From a virus, in IMG/VR virus record IMGVR_UViG_3300013137_000097, positions 1 through 23,512 of that record: a DNA stretch of 23,512 nt. The stretch is one strand, 5' to 3'. This document shows, in pieces, positions 7,277-13,993 of this stretch. Every line of letters begins with the position of its first letter. Within the stretch, counting starts at the first letter, position 1. The notes below the pieces were generated by a model, which saw only the letters and a program-made list of their open reading frames with translations, was not told where the DNA came from and did no database searches. Both the position numbers and the translations under genes were made by a program.

Positions 7277-7569
7277 TATTTATTTTTTTCACTAATGAGC
7301 CATTTAACAAAGTCCTCAATGGAAGCCATTGCCTCTTCTACATCCTCATCGTCTTCGTTAATTAGTGGACAACCACAGTCTTCACATGTGAGACGCCCAT
7401 CATCTATGGTTTTTTTAATCTCCATAGCAGTTCTAGCCTCAGATGTTTTTGTATAGCTTTGGCGTTCCTGAATATTAGTTTCAATCCATCGCTGTATATA
7501 TGATTTTGCCTCACTTTCAGTAAGCAACTTACTATTAAATGCGGCTATTATGTCTGGGATATTTATCAT
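7276..7569 (-). CDS. Hypothetical protein with single CxxC knuckle
   Basis: A 97-residue protein. The N-terminal half is helical (IIAAFNSKLLTESEAKSYIQRW). Residues 62-67 contain CEDCGC, a knuckle that could bind metal if paired with another subunit, followed by an acidic stretch (NEDDEDVEEAM). A very strong GGAGGAGAT site sets the start, ten bases after the stop of the terminase C-terminal gene. It may be a packaging-associated factor from its position, but I do not recognise it. Confidence 0.7.
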   Translation of the reverse strand: MINIPDIIAAFNSKLLTESEAKSYIQRWIETNIQERQSYTKTSEARTAMEIKKTIDDGRLTCEDCGCPLINEDDEDVEEAMASIEDFVKWLISEKNK

Positions 7570-7579
7570 ATCTCCTCCT

Positions 7580-8266
7580 TTATTTAAATCGCCATTTCTC
7601 GCGATGTTCTTTTAATGCTTCTGGACTATAATCTCCAAAATCGTTATCTGGTGTAAGCTGGGCAACCTGCCAAGCTCCTGCAGTGGCCATAACTAAGTCG
7701 TCGTGTTTATTTTGGGCAGCCTGAGCTCTTCCTTTGACTATTACAAATGATTTTAACTGCTTAAGTTGCTCTTGGTCATAAATAATTAATCTTCCTTGTT
7801 TAATCGCTAGTGCTAAATCATCTAACATCTTGCGACGAGTACCTTGGAGTTCTCCCCCAGATAGATGTCCAGTAGTTATCCATCCAATATCTCCCCCCTC
7901 ATGCGGTGTAATGGCTGTAAAGTCAACCATGCGAAACATATCTGGATAATTTAGTGTTTGCAAGACAAAAATAGTGGCTTGACCAGTATTGCGTTCAACC
8001 GCAAGTTTGGGGAAATTATTTGTGCGGACTTGGATATATTTCCCAAGGTTAAAAAGCTCATGACCAAACTGAGAAGACTCCATAACCTCATTAAAAACAA
8101 TTGGGAAATCATAATATTTTTTAGAGAATGCTACGGCGGCGCAGAAGTCTTGAGAATCAGCTGGATCAGCAAAAATTACAAGTTGCTCATTAACATCTAG
8201 TTGTCGATAAACTCTTGTCTGATAGTGGTTTGTAATATCAAACTTGTTAATTAAGTCGTTTTTCAT
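7580..8266 (-). CDS. Terminase large subunit, C-terminal nuclease part (split gene)
   Basis: A 228-residue protein matching the RNase H-like nuclease half of a phage large terminase. It begins with VIFADPADSQDF around residues 30-39 (D34/D37 are the likely first metal ligands). LAVERN follows in the middle with the acidic Glu, and HDDLVMATAGAW near 188-196 supplies the last Asp. This half cuts concatemeric DNA during packaging. The ATPase half is a separate gene at 8805-9722, with an HNH gene between them. I chose the ATG at 8264-8266 because it overlaps the HNH stop as ATGA; a GTG at 8306-8308 is possible but would overlap the HNH gene by 46 bases. There is no ribosome binding site, so translation depends on reinitiation after the HNH gene. 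Confidence 0.85.
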   Translation of the reverse strand: MKNDLINKFDITNHYQTRVYRQLDVNEQLVIFADPADSQDFCAAVAFSKKYYDFPIVFNEVMESSQFGHELFNLGKYIQVRTNNFPKLAVERNTGQATIFVLQTLNYPDMFRMVDFTAITPHEGGDIGWITTGHLSGGELQGTRRKMLDDLALAIKQGRLIIYDQEQLKQLKSFVIVKGRAQAAQNKHDDLVMATAGAWQVAQLTPDNDFGDYSPEALKEHREKWRFK

Positions 8267-8787
8267 AATTTTGATTTCCAGCCATAAGTCGGAGTATTTA
8301 TGTGACACTGTTTACAAATAGTTCTTCCATTATTAAGATTCCATAGGTCAGCACATAAAATTGCTTCTACTAGATTAGAAATAAAGTTTTCATTGATAAT
8401 TTTTATATATGGATGGATATGGTCTGCATGAAGTTCCCCACCTCTTTTAAGGCAAATTTGACAAGTATAGTCATCTCTTTTAAAGATTTGTTTTCTCCAC
8501 TGATAGTATTCAGGCAACTTCATAATGTTTTGTCTGAGCGTTCTATAAACTCCCCCAGACCATGATGGGTTAGACTTCCCCTCTGGGAATTTATATGCGT
8601 CTTTTGGTTTTTCCCCACCTGGCTTAAACTCTGTATCTGGACTTGCATGAATCCCCCTTCTCTTTTTTGACCACATCTCTCTAGTTTCTTGGCTATGTTT
8701 TTTCCCCAACATTCCCCTTCTCTTGAGACGCTTTTCCCTTATCGTTGGGTTTTGCCACTCTAATTTTCTTGTTTCGCTTCTATTCAT
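8263..8787 (-). CDS. HNH homing endonuclease inserted in the terminase gene
   Basis: A 174-residue protein with a NUMOD3-like DNA-binding motif at about residues 26-45 (GMLGKKHSQETREMWSKKRR) and a classic HNH domain at 95-165. The HNH domain has C109/C112 and C158/C161 as the structural zinc pair, HADHIHPY at 120-127 with the catalytic His, and an LWNLNNGR segment. It should cut a specific terminase site in relatives lacking the insertion. It starts 17 bases after the stop of the ATPase half and ends overlapping the nuclease half. A near-consensus TATAAT at 8796-8801 lies just before the ATG, so it may have its own weak, near-leaderless promoter. There is no room around it for a group I or II intron core. 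Confidence 0.88.
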   Translation of the reverse strand: MNRSETRKLEWQNPTIREKRLKRRGMLGKKHSQETREMWSKKRRGIHASPDTEFKPGGEKPKDAYKFPEGKSNPSWSGGVYRTLRQNIMKLPEYYQWRKQIFKRDDYTCQICLKRGGELHADHIHPYIKIINENFISNLVEAILCADLWNLNNGRTICKQCHINTPTYGWKSKL

Positions 8788-8804
8788 AAGTATATATTAT
8801 AGGA

Positions 8805-9722
8805 CTAAATAAAATGGCCATCGGGAGCCACCCTCCCAAACTCTACTGCGATAGCCTTTTCCTCCATCATTTTATTTAATATCGCCGCATCAAAGTATGG
8901 AGAGCCAGAAGTAATAAATGCTTCCTCTGGGGTATATGGATATTCTTGCCCTGCAAGTTTTTCGGTTGGGAACTCTTTGCGCTTTTCTTTAACCCATTCC
9001 TCTGAATAAAATTCTTGCCACCCAAAAAAACGAGGCTTATAAACACTTTGTCCATCTTCAGCCCTCTCCCACTCGGCGTGATAGAAGTTCCCCTCTCCAT
9101 TGGCGGTGGACTCAATAAATATCATCCCACGCCCTTGTGGAACCTGTTGTGCAGTAGCCAAAATCATCTCACTTGCCTTAAGCATTTCAGTGTCCTGATA
9201 GAATGCCGCCTCGGAAAAGTGAACATTGCGAGCAGAACCACCACGACCACCAACCTTGGCTCCTGCTGTTCCGATATAGAAAGTTGCGTGATTTTGTGAG
9301 TTGGTAATCATTCCTTTGTTGTCAGATCCCAACCAACTCTTTAATGTGTCGTCAGTATATGCCAACCCCTTTTCTTCTGCCCTCTTTTTTAAGTAGCTTT
9401 CTAGATAAAAACGAACCTTCTTAAAAAGAAGTTCTGTGGAGTCTCGGCGGTGGGAGATACAAATAGAAACAGAATAATCGCGCACAATAAAATCAACAGT
9501 AAATAGGGCTAATATAAAAGATGAAAATCCCTGTTGTCGGGCTTTAAGAATAATTTCTCTAATACCCTCTTGAGTTGGATGTTCATCATTTAACATTTTA
9601 AGATATTTATCTTGAACTGCATTTAGGCAAAATGGAACTGGCACTTGATCCTCTCGATCAATGACCTCAAAGTAGTGTTCTATAAATTTTTTATAGTCAA
9701 TCTTCTGAGACTTCGTCGCCAT
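8805..9722 (-). CDS. Terminase large subunit, N-terminal ATPase part (split gene)
   Basis: A 305-residue protein holding the packaging motor ATPase. The Walker A-like motif is KARQQGFSS at residues 60-68. The Walker B is NVHFSEAAF at 166-174 with E171 as probable catalytic Glu, and the coupling motif is ESTANG at 204-209. The protein stops soon after the linker that normally joins the ATPase to the nuclease (near SPYFDAAILNKMMEEK), at a TAG. Together with 7580-8266 it gives a complete terminase of ordinary size, about 530 residues. The start overlaps the small-subunit gene by 26 bases. The two halves would have to assemble as separate chains on the portal. Confidence 0.88.
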   Translation of the reverse strand: MATKSQKIDYKKFIEHYFEVIDREDQVPVPFCLNAVQDKYLKMLNDEHPTQEGIREIILKARQQGFSSFILALFTVDFIVRDYSVSICISHRRDSTELLFKKVRFYLESYLKKRAEEKGLAYTDDTLKSWLGSDNKGMITNSQNHATFYIGTAGAKVGGRGGSARNVHFSEAAFYQDTEMLKASEMILATAQQVPQGRGMIFIESTANGEGNFYHAEWERAEDGQSVYKPRFFGWQEFYSEEWVKEKRKEFPTEKLAGQEYPYTPEEAFITSGSPYFDAAILNKMMEEKAIAVEFGRVAPDGHFI

Positions 9723-10173
9723 CTATTTCTCCTTCTTCAACGATTTCTCCCTCTTCTATAAATCCCTTAAAATCATTTTTATCGTTTTGTGCGGTTAAAA
9801 TATTAACGTTAACGTTCCCTTTATTTTTAGACATAAAGTCTTCATACCCAGCTATCTTCATAACCCTGTCAAACCATTCTGGATTTTTAGCTGCCTGAGC
9901 TTTTTCCCATGCAAGCTCTAAAAGTTTTCCATAGGTTGCACCCTTTTCTTCTAGCATTAGGCGAGCTGTACCCCTTGCTTGTTTAAGGTATCTACTCCCA
10001 ATAACTGAAGCACTCGCCTTATTTTTAACGCCAAAGGCACTCATTACGGCCATTGTTGCATTGCCACCGTTTTCTAAAAACTCCTTTAAAAAAACATCAA
10101 GCTTATTGACTTGTTTTAAGTCTCCATTACGCTTCTGTTTGACTACTAAGCCCCTGGTTCGTTCTGTTTGCAT
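9697..10173 (-). CDS. Terminase small subunit
   Basis: A 158-residue protein directly before the large terminase gene. Residues 26-66 form the helix-turn-helix DNA-binding unit common to small terminases (VFLKEFLENGGNATMAVMSAFG, then VIGSRYLKQ). A helical oligomerisation region follows around 70-115 (LLELAWEKAQAAKNPEWFDRVMKIAG). The C-terminal tail is very acidic, with an EEGEIVEEGEIDGDE repeat that could contact the large subunit. It recognises the packaging site and stimulates the ATPase. The start comes five bases after the stop of the previous gene. Confidence 0.85.
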   Translation of the reverse strand: MQTERTRGLVVKQKRNGDLKQVNKLDVFLKEFLENGGNATMAVMSAFGVKNKASASVIGSRYLKQARGTARLMLEEKGATYGKLLELAWEKAQAAKNPEWFDRVMKIAGYEDFMSKNKGNVNVNILTAQNDKNDFKGFIEEGEIVEEGEIDGDEVSED

Positions 10174-10177
10174 GTCA

Positions 10178-10531
10178 TTATCTCATTGGAATAGCTGATG
10201 GTGAAAGTGGTTGTGGACTCCATTTAGAGATAATAAAAGTATCTACTCCCCTCTCAATTGTTTGATTACCATATTGAGACGCCTTATCTAATAAATCATC
10301 TAAAACACTCTCGTCACTTCCAAGAAATTCTTCTCTCCTTATTTGCCCAAGTTCGTTTTCCCATACAGTTGTTGTAACCCCAAATAGTGCCTTCTCTAAA
10401 GAATTACCATTGAGAATTTGCAAGATGTTTAGGTCGAGACGTGGGCGGGCATAGGTCTTTGCAACTAGGGTCCAAGTGTGTGGAACTTCTGATTTTTTAG
10501 TACTAAATATTTTAAAAAGATTAACTCCCAT
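10178..10531 (-). CDS. Hypothetical protein upstream of terminase small subunit
   Basis: A 117-residue protein. I start it at the ATG at 10529-10531 because an AGGAGGGA site lies five bases upstream; a longer frame beginning at 10564 lacks such a site. Features are a basic N-terminus and a soluble mixed region with VTTTVWENELGQIRREEFLG. A C-terminal stretch reads VDTFIISKWSPQPLSP. It overlaps the RHH gene by 11 bases and is followed by the small terminase gene, so all belong to one transcription unit. No family recognised. Confidence 0.7.
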   Translation of the reverse strand: MGVNLFKIFSTKKSEVPHTWTLVAKTYARPRLDLNILQILNGNSLEKALFGVTTTVWENELGQIRREEFLGSDESVLDDLLDKASQYGNQTIERGVDTFIISKWSPQPLSPSAIPMR

Positions 10532-10712
10532 TTGTCCCTCCTGACCCCCCATTTTGAGATACAAGTCTAACTTCCTGGACTTGATGTTTATAATCTAAAA
10601 CCGACCTCATTGAAAAGCGGATAAACTCTGACCTATTATATTCGTGATTTATACAATATTCGTCTACCTTAAGTAGTAGTTCATCGGGAAGGGAAATAAT
10701 AATCTTAGCCAT
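10521..10712 (-). CDS. Ribbon-helix-helix DNA-binding regulator
   Basis: A 63-residue protein with a CopG/Arc-like ribbon-helix-helix fold. A beta strand MAKIIISLPDELL at 1-13 would lie in the DNA major groove as a dimer. Helix one follows (LLKVDEYC), then the conserved turn NRSEFIRFSMRSVL at 26-39. The tail is Gly/Ser-rich. I start at the ATG at 10710-10712 because the fold begins there; the frame extends to a TTG at 10748 that overlaps the -35 box. It heads the terminase transcription unit. An inverted TGGT...ACCA lies over its own -10, so autorepression is likely. Confidence 0.8.
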   Translation of the reverse strand: MAKIIISLPDELLLKVDEYCINHEYNRSEFIRFSMRSVLDYKHQVQEVRLVSQNGGSGGTNGS

Positions 10713-10717
10713 TAATA

Positions 10718-10748
10718 TGGTATATATAACCAAGATATTGTCTGTCAA
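10718..10748 (-). promoter_or_regulatory. Promoter and operator of the RHH gene
   Basis: A consensus TTGACA (-35) at 10743-10748 is followed after 16 bases by TATATA at 10721-10726. TGGT-N7-ACCA inverted arms (10718-10732) cover the -10. The ATG of the RHH gene begins eight bases after the -10, so the mRNA would be nearly leaderless. Confidence 0.6.
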
Positions 10749-10816
10749 TAATATGGGACGTAGCAGTCTTTAAGTTAGAGTGCTAAAAGTTTAGAAAAAA
10801 TAATTATTGCGATTTA

Positions 10817-11107
10817 TCAACCCTTTTTCGAAAATCGGTACGACCACAGGTCCAACCAATTCTTTGATTCACTAGAATTAAAATGTGAAGGCGGTAATAA
10901 ACGAACTTTATTTTCAGCCAGAGGAGTTGAATTTTTAGCTGGGCAATCCTCGCGACTAGCCAAAGTAAAGTTAAAAATTCCTCTTTGTATTTCCGCAGCT
11001 TCTCTCTCCAAGCTACTAGGACTCTGCCAAAGAACAACTTCCCTTGGAGTTTCTGGTTGTATAGATTCTCTTTTTTGTCTTCTACCATGTTCATGCTCTA
11101 TAACCAT
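10817..11107 (-). CDS. Hypothetical protein
   Basis: A 96-residue hydrophilic protein rich in Arg, Glu, Ser and Pro. It includes a helix-like SSLEREAAEIQRGIFNF region and a C-terminal NWLDLWSYRFSKKG. An AGGATGGT sequence just before the ATG supports the start, which lies six bases after the stop of the upstream gene. It is probably mostly disordered and I recognise no domain. A competing frame of similar length at 10804-11094 has poorer composition and no ribosome binding site. The 68 bases between its stop and the RHH promoter contain no gene. Confidence 0.55.
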   Translation of the reverse strand: MVIEHEHGRRQKRESIQPETPREVVLWQSPSSLEREAAEIQRGIFNFTLASREDCPAKNSTPLAENKVRLLPPSHFNSSESKNWLDLWSYRFSKKG

Positions 11108-11113
11108 ACCATC

Positions 11114-11359
11114 CTAACCCTGTGGAGTTTCTTCTCCAGCATTAACATATTTTTCTATTCTGATATTGCCAATACCACGGTGTTTAGATCTATCATGGGT
11201 TTTAGCTATTTTTTCTAGGAGTTCTATTTGACCGCCGACAAAAACATGATCTGGTCCTTCGGCGTATTCTTTCCCCAGTTCGTTTCCTCCCACACTACAA
11301 GAAAAACATATTGCCCTAGCATATGGGTATCCCTGGGTAATAAATTCTTGAATTTTCAT
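11114..11359 (-). CDS. Hypothetical protein
   Basis: An 81-residue protein with CFSC at 18-21 and no second cysteine pair, so a zinc site would need dimerisation. The sequence is mixed, with GGQIELLEKIAKTHD and GIGNIRIEKYV segments. It starts seven bases after the stop of the HNH-like gene; GGAG lies at the end of that gene, somewhat far from the ATG. It probably belongs to the divergent operon reading left from 11744. No family recognised. Confidence 0.6.
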   Translation of the reverse strand: MKIQEFITQGYPYARAICFSCSVGGNELGKEYAEGPDHVFVGGQIELLEKIAKTHDRSKHRGIGNIRIEKYVNAGEETPQG

Positions 11360-11366
11360 TAGTATA

Positions 11367-11744
11367 TTATACTCCTTTTTTCTTTTTAGTTGGAGTAACT
11401 AGCAACCTGGCAATAGCATAGTCGTTTTGACACTCTTGTAGCCCAATATCCTGAGCATGTCCTTTAGCCTCCTGGTGCTGTTTCAAATGATGGGGAACAC
11501 ATAAAATTTTACCAGCATCTACCGTGTCATAAGCTGGGTCAGATTTATCATGGTTATTGTGTGCGGCATGGACCATGTCTCCATTTTGGAATGAAGCATC
11601 ACACCCCTCTTCTTGACAATGCCACTTATCTCTAGCCCCAATTGCTTTTCTAACCCCTACTGAAAATGCTAGACCAAAAGCCACAAGGGCACTTCCCGTA
11701 ACTTCTGGATTCTCTGTCATAACTTGTAAAGCTTCTTTTATCAT
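11367..11744 (-). CDS. HNH-fold protein near the terminase genes
   Basis: A 125-residue protein. Residues 43-90 have an HNH-like zinc/His pattern: C43 and C48, HAAHNNHDKSDPAYD at 59-73, then LCVPHHLKQH at 81-90. Before this, residues 15-32 (VTGSALVAFGLAFSVGVR) are hydrophobic enough to be a weak membrane segment or a buried helix. Small HNH proteins near terminase genes assist cos-site cleavage in some phages (for example HK97 gp74), so this is a candidate packaging nuclease. It could equally be a mobile endonuclease remnant. A TGGAGG site sets the start. It is the first gene left of the divergent control region. Confidence 0.55.
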   Translation of the reverse strand: MIKEALQVMTENPEVTGSALVAFGLAFSVGVRKAIGARDKWHCQEEGCDASFQNGDMVHAAHNNHDKSDPAYDTVDAGKILCVPHHLKQHQEAKGHAQDIGLQECQNDYAIARLLVTPTKKKKGV

Positions 11745-11844
11745 TTATGCCTCCAGGAATAAGTTACTATTGGCTTAATAATATTTCGCTGGGCACCTAT
11801 CGCACAAGGCAGAAAGTTTATATATCCCCTTATATTTTTTAGTA

Positions 11845-11865
11845 GTCAACTTGAAATAAGTTGAC
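11845..11865. promoter_or_regulatory. Operator candidate: 8-bp perfect inverted repeat
   Basis: GTCAACTT (11845-11852) and AAGTTGAC (11858-11865) surround five bases. Each outer arm contains a TTGAC -35-like hexamer, one reading left toward 11744 and one reading right, so a bound dimer could block both directions. Confidence 0.55.
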
Positions 11866-11890
11866 GAAGTTTAAATATACTTTGTAGTAA

Positions 11891-11920
11891 TTGACCCTAT
11901 ATGTATTTGGGACATATACT
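11891..11920 (+). promoter_or_regulatory. Plus-strand promoter with internal inverted repeat
   Basis: TTGACC at 11891-11896 and TATACT at 11915-11920 are 18 bases apart. TATATGT (11898-11904) and ACATATA (11912-11918) form a 7-bp inverted repeat between and over the boxes, a likely operator. The MazG-like gene starts 30 bases downstream with a GAGGA site. Confidence 0.6.
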
Positions 11921-11950
11921 AAAGATGATATTTGCCAGTGAGGACATAAC

Positions 11951-12319
11951 ATGCAGGAACTACAAAAGCTTGTAGGAAATTTTTTGGCTGACAGACCAGC
12001 AATGGGAAAAAACAACACTTTTCATGCCACTGTTGATTTATTGAGGGGAGAGGTTGATGAACTAGTTGAAGCACATCCCAATGGGGATAATAAAGATATT
12101 GCCCAGGAAGTAGCAGATGTATTTATCTTCGCATTGACGCTGGCAAATTTACTGGGGGTTGATGTAGATAGTGAGGTTAGAGAAAAGATTGCCTATAACC
12201 ATACTCGATATAATGCAAAAACATTTGTAGAGTTACCATACACAGAAGCAAGAGAACAATCTAGAGACTGCGTAAAAAACACACACTGGAAACAGCTTTT
12301 TTACGACATCCCAGAATAG
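11951..12319 (+). CDS. MazG-like nucleotide pyrophosphohydrolase
   Basis: A 122-residue all-alpha protein of the MazG/dUTPase-like superfamily. The metal-binding signature is present: E34xxE37 in GEVDELVE and E53xxD56 in QEVADVFIF, followed by a hydrophobic helix (ALTLANLLGVD). The usual downstream KIAYNHTRYNAK segment completes it. Such enzymes hydrolyse NTPs or dNTPs to NMP and pyrophosphate; phage versions are thought to adjust nucleotide or alarmone pools. It is the only confident plus-strand gene here. It has its own promoter and a GAGGA ribosome site, and its end overlaps the convergent phosphoesterase gene by 19 bases. Confidence 0.82.
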   Translation: MQELQKLVGNFLADRPAMGKNNTFHATVDLLRGEVDELVEAHPNGDNKDIAQEVADVFIFALTLANLLGVDVDSEVREKIAYNHTRYNAKTFVELPYTEAREQSRDCVKNTHWKQLFYDIPE

Positions 12320-12885
12320 GGTGGAGTCATTTTTGCTTCCCACTCTTTTTCTTTTTCTTCTAGCCTTCGTTGCTCTTTCCAAATAGCTAAAATTTCAAAA
12401 ATTGGCTTTGGGGTATAATCTAGAACTTCGCAACTAACATTAAAATGTCTTTTAGTTAATCCGAACTCAGTGGCTAATCCCCTATGTATGTGACCATGAA
12501 TGTTATACCAATTATCTGGTAGGCATGGAACTGGTTCGTGGGTGAGTAGAACTGGATAGGTCCCACCAGAGTTAGCAAATACTTTATAGATTGGCTCGGT
12601 AACCTTAAACCCAAGACTTTCATACCACCCCACACTGTGGTGGTCATGGTTCCCAAGAATTAAGTACTTTTCTCCCTTCATCCTCCCAACCATTTCGATG
12701 GTTTTTTCTTTCCTCGCAAAAGTTAAGTCTCCTAGAAAAACCACCTTGTCATTATCGGTAATAACCTTATTATGTCGCTTGACCAATTGTTCCATGTGAT
12801 CGGGTGGTCTTTGGGCATACTTTTCAATATTAGAGTGAAAGAAGTGGTGATCTGAAATAATAAATGTTTGTGGCGTTATCTTCAT
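12301..12885 (-). CDS. Calcineurin-like metallophosphoesterase
   Basis: A 194-residue protein with all blocks of the two-metal phosphoesterase fold: SDHHFFH at 11-17, LGDLTF at 51-56, LGNHDHH at 77-83, LLTHEPV at 113-119 and IHGHIHRG at 129-136. Substrates in this family range from nucleic acid ends to phosphoproteins and nucleotides; small phage versions of this form are common and mostly uncharacterised. A charged helix (EEKEKEWEAK) ends the chain. The start overlaps the stop of the upstream gene as ATGA. Its 3' end overlaps the convergent MazG-like gene, so antisense effects are possible. Confidence 0.87.
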   Translation of the reverse strand: MKITPQTFIISDHHFFHSNIEKYAQRPPDHMEQLVKRHNKVITDNDKVVFLGDLTFARKEKTIEMVGRMKGEKYLILGNHDHHSVGWYESLGFKVTEPIYKVFANSGGTYPVLLTHEPVPCLPDNWYNIHGHIHRGLATEFGLTKRHFNVSCEVLDYTPKPIFEILAIWKEQRRLEEKEKEWEAKMTPPYSGMS

Positions 12886-13094
12886 TCTTCTCTTGGGGTG
12901 AGCGGAGCCAAAATTTGATATTCAATAACCCCATCCTTATTTTTTTTATTAAAAATATACATACTATTAACTAAATCGTGTTTTGGTATACGATCAATTA
13001 AATCTGGGTTTAGTTTAATATGTAGATAACTATTCCCCTTTTTACTTGTCCCTTTATAGGCGGTGCCAACTCTCCTGAAATCAACTTCGGCCAT
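12882..13094 (-). CDS. Small beta-rich hypothetical protein
   Basis: A 70-residue protein. I start at the ATG at 13092-13094, preceded by AAGGAAAAG, rather than the in-frame ATGs further up that lack a site. The content is strand-like: FRRVGTAYKG, then GNSYLHIKLN, and VIEYQILAPLT at the end. This could be a small OB- or barrel-like fold, but I recognise no family. It overlaps the DUF1599-like gene by 14 bases and the phosphoesterase start by four. Confidence 0.65.
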   Translation of the reverse strand: MAEVDFRRVGTAYKGTSKKGNSYLHIKLNPDLIDRIPKHDLVNSMYIFNKKNKDGVIEYQILAPLTPREE

Positions 13095-13404
13095 TTTCTT
13101 TTCCTTCATGTTTATGCATGGACTTAAGGATAGCCATGTAGTTAATAATATCATTTATTGTATCATCAATTGTTTCGTCTTTTACCTCATTGTCTTTATC
13201 TAGGAGGTTACTTACGCGGGCGAGTTTATCCGCAACACGCACAAGGGTTGCCCTCTGCGCCGTAACTCCAACCATTTCTGATAACCTAAAATTGGCGAAG
13301 GCGTCAGATGTTTTGGCATAGTCTTTATTTTTTGTTTCGACTAGTGCTAAACAAGTATCAAAAGTGTCCTTAATATCTTTTACCAAAGTTACTCTGTCTG
13401 TCAT
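13081..13404 (-). CDS. DUF1599-like all-alpha protein (nucleotide-modification-associated)
   Basis: A 107-residue helical protein. It has ETKNKDYAKTSDAFANF at 23-39, DKLARVSNLLDKDNEV in the middle, and ETIDDTINDIINYMAILK near the end. This order (NKDY...F.NF, then DK..R...L, then DT..D...Y) fits the DUF1599 family, related to MazG-type nucleotide pyrophosphohydrolases. The acidic residues in the last helix would bind metal. I infer a role in the nucleotide pool or base modification. An AGGAAAT site sets the start, which overlaps the upstream stop as ATGA. Confidence 0.7.
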   Translation of the reverse strand: MTDRVTLVKDIKDTFDTCLALVETKNKDYAKTSDAFANFRLSEMVGVTAQRATLVRVADKLARVSNLLDKDNEVKDETIDDTINDIINYMAILKSMHKHEGKENGRS

Positions 13405-13604
13405 ATTTCCTCTCCTGTTAGTGGTACATCCACTTTAATAATTTGTTTTAATAACTCCTCTTTATTGTCTGTTGCCAGATACTTTTTCATCTGACTTGTT
13501 GCAATCTTCCGATCGTTTTCTCCAAGTTCGTTATAAACTGAGAGAACATATCCAGCCCTTGGACCGAATATTTTTCTAATCATTTTAACTGTTTTTTGGC
13601 TCAT
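13401..13604 (-). CDS. Small helical hypothetical protein
   Basis: A 67-residue basic, helical protein (MIRKIFGPRAGYVLSVYNEL, then KIATSQMKKYLATDNKEELLKQII). The start lies 20 bases inside the upstream gene and has no ribosome binding site, so it is probably translated by coupling. The stop overlaps the DUF1599-like start as ATGA. No family recognised. Confidence 0.65.
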   Translation of the reverse strand: MSQKTVKMIRKIFGPRAGYVLSVYNELGENDRKIATSQMKKYLATDNKEELLKQIIKVDVPLTGEEI

Positions 13605-13773
13605 TGCTAATCGCCGATAATTCTTGGTGTTTAGTAATGGCCTCTGCTTCTGTAGAAAACCAATATTGTGTTTGTTTTATAGTATGTTTAGACCCCATCC
13701 CAGATGTTTTTTCTAAAGTGGTAACACACCACTGATTAGCTCGTCTTACCCACTTAGGACTCGTTATCTTCAT
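13585..13773 (-). CDS. Small hypothetical protein
   Basis: A 62-residue protein with aromatic strand-like segments (PKWVRRANQWCVTTLEK and IKQTQYWFSTEAEAITKH). This has the look of small phage DNA-mimic or DNA-binding domains such as AP2-like folds, but no motif is decisive. An AAGGAGCAAG site sets the start, which lies 20 bases inside the upstream zinc-site gene. Confidence 0.65.
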   Translation of the reverse strand: MKITSPKWVRRANQWCVTTLEKTSGMGSKHTIKQTQYWFSTEAEAITKHQELSAISNEPKNS

Positions 13774-13993
13774 CTTGCTCCTTTTTGGTAAATATATCTA
13801 GCATTAATAGACTGGCACACTTTGGTCCGCATAGGGGGTATTCTCCTGCATATCCTGGATAGAAGTTAATCATTCTCTTTTTACCATCATCACTACTCTC
13901 TATTTTAGCTATTGACCTCTGCCCAAGAGTAACCATTATCTTTGGGTCAGTTATTAGTTGGTCACACCCAGCACAGTGAAATAGGTCAGTCAT
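13754..13993 (-). CDS. Small zinc-binding protein
   Basis: A 79-residue protein with a four-cysteine pattern split across the chain: CAGC at 7-10 and CGPKC around 55-59, flanking a middle segment with a basic stretch (DDGKKRMINFYPGY). This is a treble-clef or zinc-ribbon arrangement. The C-terminal tail is acidic. The start directly follows the stop of the gene at 13994-14722. Its job is unknown. Confidence 0.65.
   Translation of the reverse strand: MTDLFHCAGCDQLITDPKIMVTLGQRSIAKIESSDDGKKRMINFYPGYAGEYPLCGPKCASLLMLDIFTKKEQDEDNES

Noticed and set aside
8263-8807. Group I/II intron or intein in the terminase gene
   Set aside because: The insertion is nearly all HNH coding sequence, leaving no space for an intron core, and the HNH frame differs from both terminase frames, with stops, so an intein is excluded.
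10804-11094. Alternative 96-residue frame over the gene at 10817-11107
   Set aside because: It has no ribosome site and a composition dominated by Leu, Lys and Ile from out-of-frame reading; the other frame has a site and joins the operon better.
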